From assembly GCA_028293685.1 (NCBI GenBank), contig JAQGOI010000123.1, forward strand, positions 1 to 11,115: a stretch of DNA of 11,115 bases. The letters run 5' to 3'. Positions 1 through 7,524 of the stretch are shown piece by piece. Each line of letters starts with the position of its first letter. Position 1 is the stretch's first letter. The translations under genes were made by a program, and so were the position numbers. Source of the stretch: Lysobacteraceae bacterium. GTDB lineage: Bacteria > Pseudomonadota > Gammaproteobacteria > Xanthomonadales > Xanthomonadaceae. Under the pieces are notes generated by a model. The model worked only from the letters and a program-made list of their open reading frames with translations. It made no database searches and was not told the DNA's origin.

Positions 1-1
1 G

Positions 2-685
2 CTGGATTCGCCGACGACGTTGCTTCAACCCAGCCCCTTCGACTGGGATACGCAGGCCTTGTGTTATCTGCCGCCGACACTGCCCGAGCCCATGTCGCGC
101 GGCTACAACGCCGCCCTGGTCGAGGCCTTGCTGCCGGTCCTGCAGGCATCGGGTGGACGGGCATTCGTCCTGTTCGCGTCGCATCGTGCCTTGCGTGACG
201 CCGCCGATGCGCTGCGCGAGGGGCCGTGGCCGCTGTTCGTGCAGGGCGACGCGCCGCGACCTGTGCTGCTGCAGCGATTCCGCGAATCCGGCAATGGTGT
301 ACTGCTGGGCACCGCCAGCTTCCGCGAAGGTGTCGATGTCGTCGGCGAGGCACTGAGCGTCGTGGTGATCGACAAGCTTCCGTTTGCCGCACCCGACGAT
401 CCGGTCTTCGAGGCGCGCCTGGATGCCGTGCGTCGCGCCGGTGGCAATCCATTCCGCGACGAGCAGTTGCCGCAGGCGGTGATCGCGCTCAAGCAGGGCG
501 CCGGACGCCTGATCCGCAGCGAGTACGATCGCGGCGTGCTGATGCTCTGCGACCCGCGCCTGCTCGGCAAAAGTTATGGCCGCATCTTCCTGGATTCACT
601 GCCGCCGCTGCCGCGCACGCGCCGGATCGACGACGTCCAGGCATTTTTCGCCACGCAGCCCACGCCCGGAGCCTGCCTGCCATGA
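2..685 (+). CDS. yoaA: ATP-dependent DNA helicase, DinG/YoaA (XPD-like) family, C-terminal part (5' end outside window)
   Basis: This is the last 227 residues of a superfamily 2 helicase; the frame is open from base 2, so the true start lies upstream. The N-terminal half of these roughly 640-residue proteins, with the Walker motifs and the Fe-S cluster cysteines, is not visible. What is seen is helicase domain 2: SPFDW near residue 11, an LPEPM segment near 27-31 typical of the family, a motif V stretch (LLGTASFREGVDVVGE, about 101-116) and motif VI (QGAGRLIRSEYDRG, about 165-178) with R169 and R172 as ATP-contacting or finger arginines, followed by DPRL. The family unwinds DNA 5'->3' in replication and repair. 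The stop overlaps the tsaB start (ATGA). The yoaA-tsaB adjacency matches E. coli and favours YoaA over DinG, but the assignment within the family is an inference from the C-terminus only. Confidence 0.85.
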   Translation: MDSPTTLLQPSPFDWDTQALCYLPPTLPEPMSRGYNAALVEALLPVLQASGGRAFVLFASHRALRDAADALREGPWPLFVQGDAPRPVLLQRFRESGNGVLLGTASFREGVDVVGEALSVVVIDKLPFAAPDDPVFEARLDAVRRAGGNPFRDEQLPQAVIALKQGAGRLIRSEYDRGVLMLCDPRLLGKSYGRIFLDSLPPLPRTRRIDDVQAFFATQPTPGACLP

Positions 686-1374
686 AGCTGCTCGCATTCG
701 AGACATCCACCGAAGCCTGTTCGGTCGCGTTGTCGATCGACGGCGCGATCATCGAGCGCTTTGAAATCGCGCCGCGCAGGCATGCGGAATTATCGCTGCC
801 GTGGGCCGGGCAGCTTTTGGCGGATGCGGGCATCGCCAGATCCCAGCTCGATGCGATTGCGGTTGGACGCGGCCCCGGTGCCTTCACCGGCGTGCGTCTC
901 GCCATCGCCCTCGCCCAGGGCATTGCGCTGGCGCTCGACAGGCCGGTGGTCGCCGTGTCGACGCTGGCGGCGTTGGCACTGCGGGCAACAGGCGACAGGA
1001 CCATCGCCGCCATCGATGCACGGATGGGAGAAATCTACATCGGCACTTTCCAGCGCATTGGCGACGAACTGCACGCCGCGTCGGCCGAAGAAGTGCTGCG
1101 TCCCGAACTGGCGTCGTTGCCGGATTCCGGAATGTGGAGTGGCGTGGGAACCGGGTTCTCGGCCGGCGAAAGCGCGCTCGTCAAGCGCCTGCAGGGGCAA
1201 TTGCAGTCGGTGGACGTCCATGCCTTGCCGCATGCCGCCGACGTCGCGCGCCTTGCAGTCGTCGCCTTCGCGCGCGGTGAAGCCACGACTGCGGAAAAAC
1301 TCGAGCCGGCCTACCTGCGCCACAACGTCGCCCTGACGCTGGAACAGCAGAAAGCCATTCGCGCGTTGCGCTGA
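682..1374 (+). CDS. tsaB: tRNA threonylcarbamoyladenosine (t6A) biosynthesis protein TsaB
   Basis: This 230-residue protein is the usual length for TsaB, an ASKHA-fold, non-catalytic partner of TsaD. With TsaE and TsaC it makes the t6A37 modification in ANN-decoding tRNAs in the cytoplasm. Seen in the sequence: the N-terminal MKLLAFETSTEACSVAL strand of the fold, RRHAE at about 32-36, the family signature GRGPGAFTGVRLA (about 62-74), an IDARMGEIY segment in the second half, and a C-terminal PAYLRHNVA. The ATG at 682 is chosen because it overlaps the helicase stop as ATGA, implying translational coupling, and because it gives the canonical N-terminus. The same frame stays open further upstream inside the helicase gene, but those residues look like nothing. 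It converges on the next gene with only two bases between the stop codons. Confidence 0.97.
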   Translation: MKLLAFETSTEACSVALSIDGAIIERFEIAPRRHAELSLPWAGQLLADAGIARSQLDAIAVGRGPGAFTGVRLAIALAQGIALALDRPVVAVSTLAALALRATGDRTIAAIDARMGEIYIGTFQRIGDELHAASAEEVLRPELASLPDSGMWSGVGTGFSAGESALVKRLQGQLQSVDVHALPHAADVARLAVVAFARGEATTAEKLEPAYLRHNVALTLEQQKAIRALR

Positions 1375-1383
1375 CGTCAACGC
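1363..1383. terminator. Possible weak bidirectional hairpin at the convergent gene ends
   Basis: GCGTTG (1363-1368) and CAACGC (1378-1383) are perfect inverted repeats around a 9-base loop. The loop side contains the 8-base palindrome TGACGTCA (1372-1379), which carries both stop codons: TGA for tsaB on plus, TGA for the membrane gene on minus. No T-tract follows on either strand, so a classical intrinsic terminator is not supported. With only 2 bases between the genes there is no other room for one here. Confidence 0.2.
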
Positions 1384-1940
1384 AGTCGCGGAAACAACTC
1401 CGCGACATAGGCGCAGACCAGCAGCAGCGCCGCCAGGGCGATCCAGCGCTGCACCCGCTCGCTGGCAATGCGACCCGACACCAGCGCGAAGAGGGCGAAC
1501 CCGACACGGAAGCCGGTGTCGCCATTCAACGTTACCGCGCCGTGGCGCAGCCCCTCTTCGGCCAGGCTCACGCACGGCAGGAACGTGAGCAGCCCGAAGA
1601 ACCAGGGACGGTTGCGATTGAAATTCCCGGACAGGTCGATGGCATCCGAATCGCCAAGCTCGGGAAGGACCAGGTAGCTGAGCAGGAAGCCGGTGATCGG
1701 CATCAGCAGGTAGAGCAGGAACGAAAAGAAATTCCAGTCGGTGCTGTCGCGCCGGTCGAACGCCGCCCACCAGATCTGCGTGTTGATCAGGAACAGCAGC
1801 ACCATCCAGCACAGCGTCGTGGCGTGGGGCTGAACGCGACCGCGCAGCTGGATCAGGCGCGCCGCTCCTGACAGCAGCTGGGTCAGCGCCAGGCCAACGA
1901 TGATCGAAACCAGGACCGACAGGTATTCGAACTGGCTCAA
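1377..1940 (-). CDS. Multi-pass membrane protein of unknown function
   Basis: No function is recognised. From a TTG start at 1940 the product has 187 residues beginning MSQFEYLSVLVSIIVGLALT, the usual look of a family of small proteobacterial membrane proteins known only as hypothetical. Hydrophobic segments are visible at about residues 5-25, 42-61, 71-92, 113-128, 144-158 and 166-183, so five or six membrane helices are likely. Aromatic residues (WW at 57-58, W69, W113) sit at helix ends. The frame stays open upstream to 2084, but that part overlaps the tonB-family gene, is arginine- and proline-rich, and does not resemble a real N-terminus. TTG at 1940, 7 bases after the tonB-family stop, is therefore preferred. 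No strong ribosome site precedes it, so translational coupling to the upstream gene is likely. It is the last gene of the minus-strand unit. Confidence 0.72.
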   Translation of the reverse strand: MSQFEYLSVLVSIIVGLALTQLLSGAARLIQLRGRVQPHATTLCWMVLLFLINTQIWWAAFDRRDSTDWNFFSFLLYLLMPITGFLLSYLVLPELGDSDAIDLSGNFNRNRPWFFGLLTFLPCVSLAEEGLRHGAVTLNGDTGFRVGFALFALVSGRIASERVQRWIALAALLLVCAYVAELFPRLR

Positions 1941-1947
1941 GGTGCAG

Positions 1948-2823
1948 TCACTGGTCGACCAGGCTGCCGCCGGGCATGAACCGCCACGTCCGCACGACGT
2001 TGAGGATGTCGGGATTTTCCGGTGTCTTTGGCAGCGGCGGATAGGGTTCGGCGAGCCGGGCAATCCGCAGTGCCGCCGCGTCAAGCAGTGGCGTTCCGCT
2101 GGACTTGACGATGTCGGCGCGTTCGACGGAGCCGTTGCGGCGGATGCCGACGTTGATGACCACGACGCCGGCCAACCGCCGGCGCCGCGCTACGTCGGGA
2201 TAGTTGAGGTTGCCCACGCGCTCGGCGCGGTCGACCCAGGCCCGCAGGTACGCCGCCCATGCGTATTCGCGCGTGCTGGCCGAGACGAATTTGCGCGACG
2301 GACGCTTGGCGTAACGCTCGGACTGCAGATGGATCTCGGCCGCCAGGCGGGCCATTTCCATGTCGTGTTCCACTTTTACCCGGCCCGGAGGTGTCAGCGC
2401 GGGCTCGGGCAACGGGGTTGGCTGCGCCTGCGGCGCGCGGAGGTCGCCTTGCGTGGTGCTGATTACCCGGGCCTGCGGCGGGGGCTGTGGCGCCGGCGAC
2501 TGCGCCCGCAGTTGGCGCGGTGCCTCGCCCGCGTCGGGTTTGGGCAGCAGTCCACTCTGGGTGTCGGTAGGCCGCAGCGCCTTGTCACTTTCCCCTCCGC
2601 CCTGGTTGTTGGCCTGGGCGAGGAAATCGGCCTGCTTCGGGGTCAACGGACTCGACGTCTGGGTCAACATCACATCCAGGGTCGGCAGCACCGGGGCGGC
2701 GTCGTTCAACGCGAAGCCAAGGCCGAGCAGCAACATGCCGTGCAGCAGCACCGACAGCACCAGCGTCGCCCGCAGGCGTTCCTTCTCGCCGATTGGCGGC
2801 CTGGGTACGGCAATGGCGGACAT
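1948..2823 (-). CDS. tonB: TonB-family energy transducer protein
   Basis: This 291-residue protein has the classical TonB layout. A short cytoplasmic N-terminus is followed by one membrane anchor (about 18-38) carrying S24 and H28 in SVLLH, the Ser-x3-His pair of TonB that works with ExbB/ExbD. Next come a long Pro/Gln/Ala-rich periplasmic spacer (about 55-150) and a C-terminal TonB domain (about 205-286) with YPDVARRRRLAGVVVINV, an RNGSV turn, SSGTPLLDAAAL and a final VRTWRF strand. TonB proteins pass proton-motive energy to outer-membrane receptors. Its ATG overlaps the gshB stop by one base (TGATG), so the two are co-translated. No exbB/exbD is present in the window. Whether this is the main TonB or a paralogue serving a specific receptor or pilus-related task cannot be told from sequence; the symbol is used in the family sense. 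Confidence 0.85.
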   Translation of the reverse strand: MSAIAVPRPPIGEKERLRATLVLSVLLHGMLLLGLGFALNDAAPVLPTLDVMLTQTSSPLTPKQADFLAQANNQGGGESDKALRPTDTQSGLLPKPDAGEAPRQLRAQSPAPQPPPQARVISTTQGDLRAPQAQPTPLPEPALTPPGRVKVEHDMEMARLAAEIHLQSERYAKRPSRKFVSASTREYAWAAYLRAWVDRAERVGNLNYPDVARRRRLAGVVVINVGIRRNGSVERADIVKSSGTPLLDAAALRIARLAEPYPPLPKTPENPDILNVVRTWRFMPGGSLVDQ

Positions 2824-3791
2824 CAGCGTGCGGCGAGCTCCGCCTGCTGATGGCGCGCCTCGATGCGGTCGAACAGAAGCCCGGCGATGTTCAGCCCGAA
2901 CTGGCCGTCCAGCTCGCGGATGCAGGTCGGGCTGGTGACGTTGACCTCGGTCAGGTAGTCGCCGATCACGTCCAGGCCGACCAGCAGCATGCCCCGCCGT
3001 TGCATTTCAGGGCCGACCTGCGCGGCGATCCAGCGATCACGCTCGGTCAGCGGCCGGCCTTCGCCGCGGCCGCCGGCGGCCAGGTTGCCCCGGAACTCGT
3101 CGCCCTGCGGGATGCGCGCCAGGCAATAGGGCACAGGTTCGCCATCGATCAGCAGGATCCGCTTGTCGCCGGCAGCGATTTCCGGGAGGTAGCGCTGCGC
3201 CATGGCCAGGTGCCGGCCGCCCTCGGTCAGGGTCTCCAGGATCACGTTGACGTTGGCATCGCCATGGCTGGCCCGGAAGATGGAGCGCCCACCCATGCCG
3301 TCCAGCGGCTTGAGCACGACTTCGCCGTGCTCGGCAACGAACGCCTTGAGTGCGGGCGCCTGCCGAGTGACCAGCGTGGGCGGGCAGCACTGCGGAAATT
3401 CCAGCGCGGCCAGCTTCTCGTTCATGTCGCGCAATCCCTGTGGATCGTTCACGACCAGTGCTCCGGCGCGCTGCGCCAGGCTCAGGATCTGGGTGTCGTG
3501 CAGATAGTTGGCGTCCACCGGCGGATCGGTCCGCATCAGCACGACGTGGCTGGAATCCAGCGCAATCAGTGATCTCTGGCCCAGTTCATACCAGCCTGCC
3601 GGATCGTCGCGGACGATCAGCGTCGCGACCTGCGCGCACGCTGCTCCGGCCTGCACCGACAAGCCGCCAGGCAGGACATACAACAGGCGATGACCTCGCC
3701 GTTGTGCCTCCAGCAGCAGTGCAAACGTCGAATCCTTCCCGATGCTGATCGATTCGATCGAATCCATCACGGTGACAATATCCAGCGACAT
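2823..3791 (-). CDS. gshB: Glutathione synthetase
   Basis: This is a 322-residue ATP-grasp enzyme, close to the 316 residues of E. coli GshB. It joins gamma-glutamylcysteine and glycine to form glutathione in the cytoplasm, the second step of the pathway. Family blocks are seen in order: VMDSIESISIGKDSTFALLL (8-27), LMRTDPP (85-91), VNDPQGLRDMNEKL (114-127), the ATP-binding KPLDGMGGRSIF (161-172), PYCLARIPQG (221-230), the glycine-rich RGNLAAGGRGE loop (234-244) and EVNVTSPTCIREL (282-294), which contributes metal and glutathione ligands. The ATG at 3791 is chosen because it aligns with the known N-terminus; the frame runs further upstream, but only across the divergent promoter region and antisense to pilG. 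It leads the minus-strand unit with the tonB-family gene. The ribosome site is weak. Confidence 0.98.
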   Translation of the reverse strand: MSLDIVTVMDSIESISIGKDSTFALLLEAQRRGHRLLYVLPGGLSVQAGAACAQVATLIVRDDPAGWYELGQRSLIALDSSHVVLMRTDPPVDANYLHDTQILSLAQRAGALVVNDPQGLRDMNEKLAALEFPQCCPPTLVTRQAPALKAFVAEHGEVVLKPLDGMGGRSIFRASHGDANVNVILETLTEGGRHLAMAQRYLPEIAAGDKRILLIDGEPVPYCLARIPQGDEFRGNLAAGGRGEGRPLTERDRWIAAQVGPEMQRRGMLLVGLDVIGDYLTEVNVTSPTCIRELDGQFGLNIAGLLFDRIEARHQQAELAAR

Positions 3792-3835
3792 GTGGCGACC
3801 CGCGGCAGATTCCGACGAAATGGTAGCAGGGCGTC

Positions 3836-3854
3836 CGCAAAGCGCGACTTTGTG
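3836..3854. promoter_or_regulatory. Inverted repeat in the gshB leader (possible operator or hairpin)
   Basis: CGCAAAG and CTTTGTG flank CGCGA: CAAAG (3838-3842) and CTTTG (3848-3852) pair perfectly, extended by one G-T and one C-G pair. It lies 45 bases upstream of the gshB ATG, on the gshB side of the divergent region. It could be an operator or an RNA hairpin in the gshB leader. No regulator can be named, and a stem this short can arise by chance. Confidence 0.2.
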
Positions 3855-3890
3855 AATATGGCCGCTTGTTCGAGCATGTTGAAGCGAAAC

Positions 3891-3921
3891 TTGACAGTGC
3901 CTTCGCGTACTGGGATATAAG
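3891..3921 (+). promoter_or_regulatory. Sigma-70-type promoter candidate for the pilGHIJL operon
   Basis: A perfect -35 hexamer TTGACA (3891-3896) is followed by TATAAG (3916-3921), a 5-of-6 match to the -10 consensus. The 19-base spacer is longer than the optimal 17. GATATA (3914-3919) would give 17 bases but matches poorly. Transcription would start near 3928 and give a leader of about 48 bases ending in a strong ribosome site, GGGGAG at 3963-3968, seven bases before the pilG ATG. In this GC-rich stretch the AT-rich -10 stands out. No sigma-54 GG-N10-GC element and no full CRP/Clp-type TGTGA-N6-TCACA site was seen. Confidence 0.5.
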
Positions 3922-3975
3922 GGCTCAGCAGCGATGCCGGCAGGCACGAAGCATCGCGCATAGGGGAGCAAACTC

Positions 3976-4377
3976 ATGGCGCAAGAAGAAAGCCGCACCG
4001 GCAGTCTGGATGGACTCCGCGTGATGGTGATCGACGACTCCAAGACGATCCGTCGCACGGCCGAAACCCTGCTCAAGCGTGAAGGCGCCGATGTCGTGAC
4101 CGCCACCGACGGCTTCGAAGCGCTGGCCAAGATCGCCGACCAGCAGCCGCAGATCATCTTCGTCGACATCATGATGCCGCGCCTGGATGGCTATCAGACC
4201 TGCGCCCTGATCAAGAACAACCAGCTGTTCAAATCGACGCCGGTGATCATGCTGTCGTCCAAGGACGGGCTGTTCGACAAGGCCCGCGGCCGCATCGTCG
4301 GCTCCGAGCAGTACGTCACCAAGCCGTTCACGCGCGAGGAACTCCTCGACGCGATTCGCAAGCACGTCAACGCCTGA
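3976..4377 (+). CDS. pilG: Type IV pilus response regulator PilG (CheY-like)
   Basis: This is a single-domain receiver protein of 133 residues. Visible residues of the active site are the acidic pair D20/D21 (MVIDDS), phospho-acceptor D64 (IIFVDIMMP), the switch S94 (VIMLSSK) and K116 (YVTKPF). The N-terminal ten or so residues before the first strand are typical of PilG. In the Pil-Chp pathway PilG is a phosphate acceptor for the PilL/ChpA kinase and promotes pilus extension and, in Pseudomonas, cAMP signalling. It is first in the plus-strand operon, has its own promoter candidate and a strong ribosome site (GGGGAG, 3963-3968), and pilH follows after 18 bases. The GLFDKARGRIVGSEQYVTKPF block and its place before pilH separate it from a generic CheY. 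Confidence 0.97.
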   Translation: MAQEESRTGSLDGLRVMVIDDSKTIRRTAETLLKREGADVVTATDGFEALAKIADQQPQIIFVDIMMPRLDGYQTCALIKNNQLFKSTPVIMLSSKDGLFDKARGRIVGSEQYVTKPFTREELLDAIRKHVNA

Positions 4378-4395
4378 CCGGGGGGAAGGGCATCC

Positions 4396-4761
4396 ATGGC
4401 ACGCATCCTGTTGATCGAAGATTCGCCGACCGATACGGCGGTCCTGACCCAGTTGCTGGAACGCAACGGGCACCATGTCCTGGCATCGGGCAGTGGCGAG
4501 GACGGCATCGAGGTCTGCCGGCGCGAGCTTCCGGACTTGGTGCTGATGGACGTCGTCCTGCCGGGCATGAACGGGTTCCAGGCGACCCGGGCGCTGTCGC
4601 GCGACGCGGCAACCAGCGCGATTCCGGTGCTGATCGTCAGTACCAAGTCGATGGAAGCCGACCGTGCATGGGGCCTGCGCCAGGGCGCAAAGGATTACAT
4701 CGTCAAGCCGCCGGATGAAGGCGCCTTGATCGGCCGCATCAACGAGCTGCTGGGCGTCTGA
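4396..4761 (+). CDS. pilH: Type IV pilus response regulator PilH (CheY-like)
   Basis: This is a 121-residue stand-alone receiver domain. Seen residues are the acidic pair E8/D9 (LLIEDSPTD), phospho-acceptor D52 (LVLMDVVLPGMNGFQATR), the S82/T83 switch region (LIVSTKSMEADRAWG) and K104 (DYIVKPP). The STKxxExDRxWGxRQGA pattern is typical of PilH. In the Pil-Chp system PilH opposes or drains signalling through PilG and is linked to pilus retraction. It has a strong purine-rich ribosome site (GGGGGAAGGG, 4381-4390) five bases before the ATG, and its stop is followed after a single base by the pilI start. Assignment over another CheY-like protein rests on the motif pattern plus position between pilG and pilI. 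Confidence 0.96.
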   Translation: MARILLIEDSPTDTAVLTQLLERNGHHVLASGSGEDGIEVCRRELPDLVLMDVVLPGMNGFQATRALSRDAATSAIPVLIVSTKSMEADRAWGLRQGAKDYIVKPPDEGALIGRINELLGV

Positions 4762-4762
4762 A

Positions 4763-5455
4763 ATGGCAAAGCGACCTTCGCGACCTCCTGCAAAGCCGTC
4801 GATCGTCAAATCGGCGCCGCGGCACCAAAGGGGCCAAGCCACCGACGTGATGGTTGCGGACGAACCCGAGCAGGCGCCCGTGCCGTTCTTCCAAGCACCG
4901 TCGTCGCCGCAGCTGCCCGCCTTCGACATCCTCGACGATTACGAGCGCCGCAGCCTGGCGCACGTCGTCGGCCTGCCCGAGCAGCTCGAAGCTCCGGGCC
5001 TCTGGCGCGGCGTCGGTTTCCGGATCGGCGGCAAGCGCCTGGCATCGGGCTTCGACGAAGTCGTCGAAATCATGCCCATGCCACAGGTGACACCCGTTCC
5101 CGGGGCGCAGCCGTGGTTGCTCGGCGTCGCCAACATCCGCGGCAACCTGCTTCCGATCGTCGATCTGAAGCAGTTCCTCGAAGGCGAACGCACGGTGTTG
5201 CACGAAGGCCAGCGCGTATTGATCGTGCGCCAGCCGGGCGGGGACGTCGCCGTCACGATCGATGAGTTGTTCGGGCAGCGCAGCTTCAACGAGTCCCAGC
5301 TGCAGCCCAGTGAAACGTTGGCACAGAGTGTGCTGGCGGAAGGACGTTACGCGCACTTCATCGACCGGGCATACGACCTGGCCGATCACTCGTGGGGCAT
5401 CTTCAGCCTGGAACGGCTGGCCCGCACTCCTGAATTCAGACAAGCCGCGGCCTGA
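4763..5455 (+). CDS. pilI: Chemotaxis coupling protein PilI (CheW-like) with N-terminal extension
   Basis: This 230-residue CheW-family adaptor links the PilJ receptor to the PilL/ChpA kinase at the inner membrane. The core begins at about residue 54 (FDILDDYERRSLAHVVGLPEQ), the expected PilI start region. A CheW domain follows at about 80-222, with GFDEVVEIMPMP, WLLGVANIRGNLLPIVDLKQ (118-137) and the FSLERLA end. The first 50 or so residues (MAKRPSRPPAKPS...) are basic, then Ala/Pro-rich and probably disordered. PilI of Pseudomonas has 178 residues and lacks this part. The ATG at 4763 is one base after the pilH stop (TGAAATG), fitting coupled translation. An in-frame ATG at 4850 would give 201 residues, but its nearest purine-rich tract (4828-4833) is 16 bases away. 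The start is therefore the least certain part of this call. Confidence 0.94.
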   Translation: MAKRPSRPPAKPSIVKSAPRHQRGQATDVMVADEPEQAPVPFFQAPSSPQLPAFDILDDYERRSLAHVVGLPEQLEAPGLWRGVGFRIGGKRLASGFDEVVEIMPMPQVTPVPGAQPWLLGVANIRGNLLPIVDLKQFLEGERTVLHEGQRVLIVRQPGGDVAVTIDELFGQRSFNESQLQPSETLAQSVLAEGRYAHFIDRAYDLADHSWGIFSLERLARTPEFRQAAA

Positions 5456-5482
5456 GCCGCACAAGCAAACGAAGGTCGAACG

Positions 5483-7501
5483 ATGAGCACTGTCATGGAC
5501 AATCCGGCCGGCAAAGGCCGCAACTTGGGCACCAACGTCTGGCTGTTGATGCTGGGCGCGTCGGTGATCATCTTTGCCGCCAATACCGGGTACGCAACGT
5601 GGAAGGCCGCGCGCCTGGGCGGAGCGAGTTCGTCGGCATCGGACCTGCAGGTGAATTCGCAGCGACTCGCCAACCAGGGACGAGAGGCGGTTGGCGGCAA
5701 ATCCACCTCGTTCGAGCAGTTCAAGAGCACGCGCGCCCAGATCGACCAGGACATCAAGCAGCTCAACGACCGCTTCGGTCAGGCAGCCGGCGTATCCGGG
5801 CCGATTGAAACCGTTACCCAGACATGGGCTCCGTTGAGCAAGAGCGCGGACCAGATCATCACGTCCGAAAACGCCGTGCTTGGCCTTGCCGGCAATGCCA
5901 ACCGCTTCGTACAACGCGTGCCGCAACTGCAGGCGCAGCTGGACGAGGTGGTGCGCGGCATGCTGGCCAGCGGTGCGCCATCCTCGCAGGTCTACCTCGC
6001 GGTTCGCGAAGGCATCCTGGCCGCGACCATGGCCCGCAGCGTCACTGAAATCCAGGCGGGCGGCGCTTCGGCCGCGATGTCGGGCGACAAGCTGGCGCGC
6101 GACGCCGGCGTGTTTGCCCAGGTCCTCAACGGATTCCGCCAGGGCGGCCAGGGTGAGGCCCAGAAGGTCACGTCCGCCGCCGCGGCCGGTTCGCTGAACC
6201 AGGCCAACGTACTGTGGGTGGACATGAAGAAGGACCTCGACGCCCTCCTCGGCAGTTCGCAGGATCTGTTCCGCGCCCAGGCTGCCGCAGCCAACCTCAC
6301 CACCGGTTCGGACAAGCTGCTCAATGACAGTGAAAGCCTGTTCCGCGCCTTTACGGCATTCGGCTCGCTGCGCGACACGAGCGTGTTCGGCAACATCTGG
6401 ATCAGCATCATCTCCGGACTCGCGGCGCTGGCGTCGATCGTCGGCCTGCTCTTCAGCCTCAACAGCGCGCAGCGCAAGCGCTACCAGACCACGATGGAAC
6501 TCAACAATCGAAACCAGGAGGCCATCATGCGGCTGCTGGACGAAATGGGTTCGCTCGCCGAAGGCGACCTGACGGTCAAGGCGACCGTCACCGAGGACAT
6601 GACGGGCGCGATCGCGGACTCCATCAACTTCGCGGTCGAACAGCTGCGCAGCCTGGTGACCACGATCAACGACACATCCGTGCAAGTCGCCTCCAGCGCG
6701 CAGGAAACGCAGGCGACCGCCATGCACCTGGCCGAAGCCGCCGAACACCAGTCGCAGGAAATCTCCTCGGCGACCGATCGCATCAGCGAGATCGCAGCCA
6801 GCATCGACCGGGTTTCGAAGAGCTCCGCGGAGTCGGCCGAGGTGGCGCAGCGCTCGGTGCAAATCGCGACCAACGGCGCCGGCGTCGTGCGGCAAACCAT
6901 TCAGGGCATGGACAACATCCGCGACCAGATCCAGGAAACGTCCAAACGCATCAAGCGACTGGGCGAAAGCTCGCAGGAGATTGGTTCAATCGTCGAACTG
7001 ATCAACGACATTTCCGAACAGACCAACATCCTGGCGCTGAACGCGGCCATCCAAGCGGCCTCCGCCGGTGAAGCCGGCCGCGGGTTCGCGGTCGTGGCCG
7101 ACGAAGTGCAGCGGCTCGCCGAGCGCGCATCCAACGCGACCAAGCGCATCGAGACGCTGGTGCAGACGATTCAGTCCGATACCAACGAAGCCGTCAGCTC
7201 GATGGAACAGACGACATCCGAAGTGGTCGCCGGTGCACGCCTGGCCGAGGACGCCGGCACGGCGCTGGGCGAGATCGAAAAGGTGTCGTCGGATCTGTCG
7301 GGATTGATTCAGGGCATCTCCGCGGCTTCGCAGCAGCAGTCCGGCGCCGCGGCCAACATCACCCAGGCGATGAACACGATTCAGCAGATCACCTCGCAGA
7401 CGACGCAGGGCGCCAACCAGACGGCCGAGTCGATCGGAAACCTGGCGCAGCTTGCCGCCGACCTGCGTCGCTCGGTCGCCGACTTCAAGCTCCCGGCCTG
7501 A
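5483..7501 (+). CDS. pilJ: Type IV pilus methyl-accepting chemoreceptor PilJ
   Basis: This is a 672-residue inner-membrane chemoreceptor. A first membrane helix at about 19-38 is followed by a long periplasmic sensing region (39-304) of the PilJ type with two related helical halves, a second membrane helix at about 305-327, a HAMP-like linker (about 340-395, with [17 protein letters not shown]), and a cytoplasmic coiled-coil signalling domain. The hairpin tip reads [19 protein letters not shown] (512-530), then [19 protein letters not shown], with the PilJ-typical [13 protein letters not shown] instead of VEAARAGEQGRGF. It senses pilus or surface state and controls the PilL kinase through PilI. 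The C-terminus (DFKLPA) lacks a CheR-binding NWETF-type tail, and no cheR/pilK methyltransferase gene follows. A good ribosome site (GAAGGT, 5471-5476) lies six bases before the ATG. Confidence 0.98.
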   Translation: MSTVMDNPAGKGRNLGTNVWLLMLGASVIIFAANTGYATWKAARLGGASSSASDLQVNSQRLANQGREAVGGKSTSFEQFKSTRAQIDQDIKQLNDRFGQAAGVSGPIETVTQTWAPLSKSADQIITSENAVLGLAGNANRFVQRVPQLQAQLDEVVRGMLASGAPSSQVYLAVREGILAATMARSVTEIQAGGASAAMSGDKLARDAGVFAQVLNGFRQGGQGEAQKVTSAAAAGSLNQANVLWVDMKKDLDALLGSSQDLFRAQAAAANLTTGSDKLLNDSESLFRAFTAFGSLRDTSVFGNIWISIISGLAALASIVGLLFSLNSAQRKRYQTTMELNNRNQEAIMRLLDEMGSLAEGDLTVKATVTEDMTGAIADSINFAVEQLRSLVTTINDTSVQVASSAQETQATAMHLAEAAEHQSQEISSATDRISEIAASIDRVSKSSAESAEVAQRSVQIATNGAGVVRQTIQGMDNIRDQIQETSKRIKRLGESSQEIGSIVELINDISEQTNILALNAAIQAASAGEAGRGFAVVADEVQRLAERASNATKRIETLVQTIQSDTNEAVSSMEQTTSEVVAGARLAEDAGTALGEIEKVSSDLSGLIQGISAASQQQSGAAANITQAMNTIQQITSQTTQGANQTAESIGNLAQLAADLRRSVADFKLPA

Positions 7502-7524
7502 TCGACAGACCGAGAGAACAGAGA

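Noticed and set aside
226-681. Upstream extension of the tsaB frame into the helicase gene
   Set aside because: The residues are Arg/Ala-rich and unlike TsaB. The ATG at 682 gives the family N-terminus and the ATGA overlap.
1900-2850. A 316-codon plus-strand open frame opposite the tonB-family gene
   Set aside because: The minus strand encodes a recognisable membrane anchor, Pro-rich spacer and TonB C-terminal domain. The plus frame is Arg/Gly-rich with no family features.
3850-3865. TGTGA half-site resembling a CRP/Clp/Vfr operator
   Set aside because: The second half (TCACA after six bases) is absent. One half-site is expected by chance.
3792-4172. Upstream extension of the gshB frame
   Set aside because: It would cross the divergent promoter region and run antisense to pilG. 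Alignment by eye to E. coli GshB supports the start at 3791.
4739-6895. A 718-codon open frame on the minus strand across pilI and pilJ
   Set aside because: It is antisense to two well-recognised genes, is rich in Arg/Gly/His/Asp as expected from the reverse reading of high-GC codons, and shows no domain.
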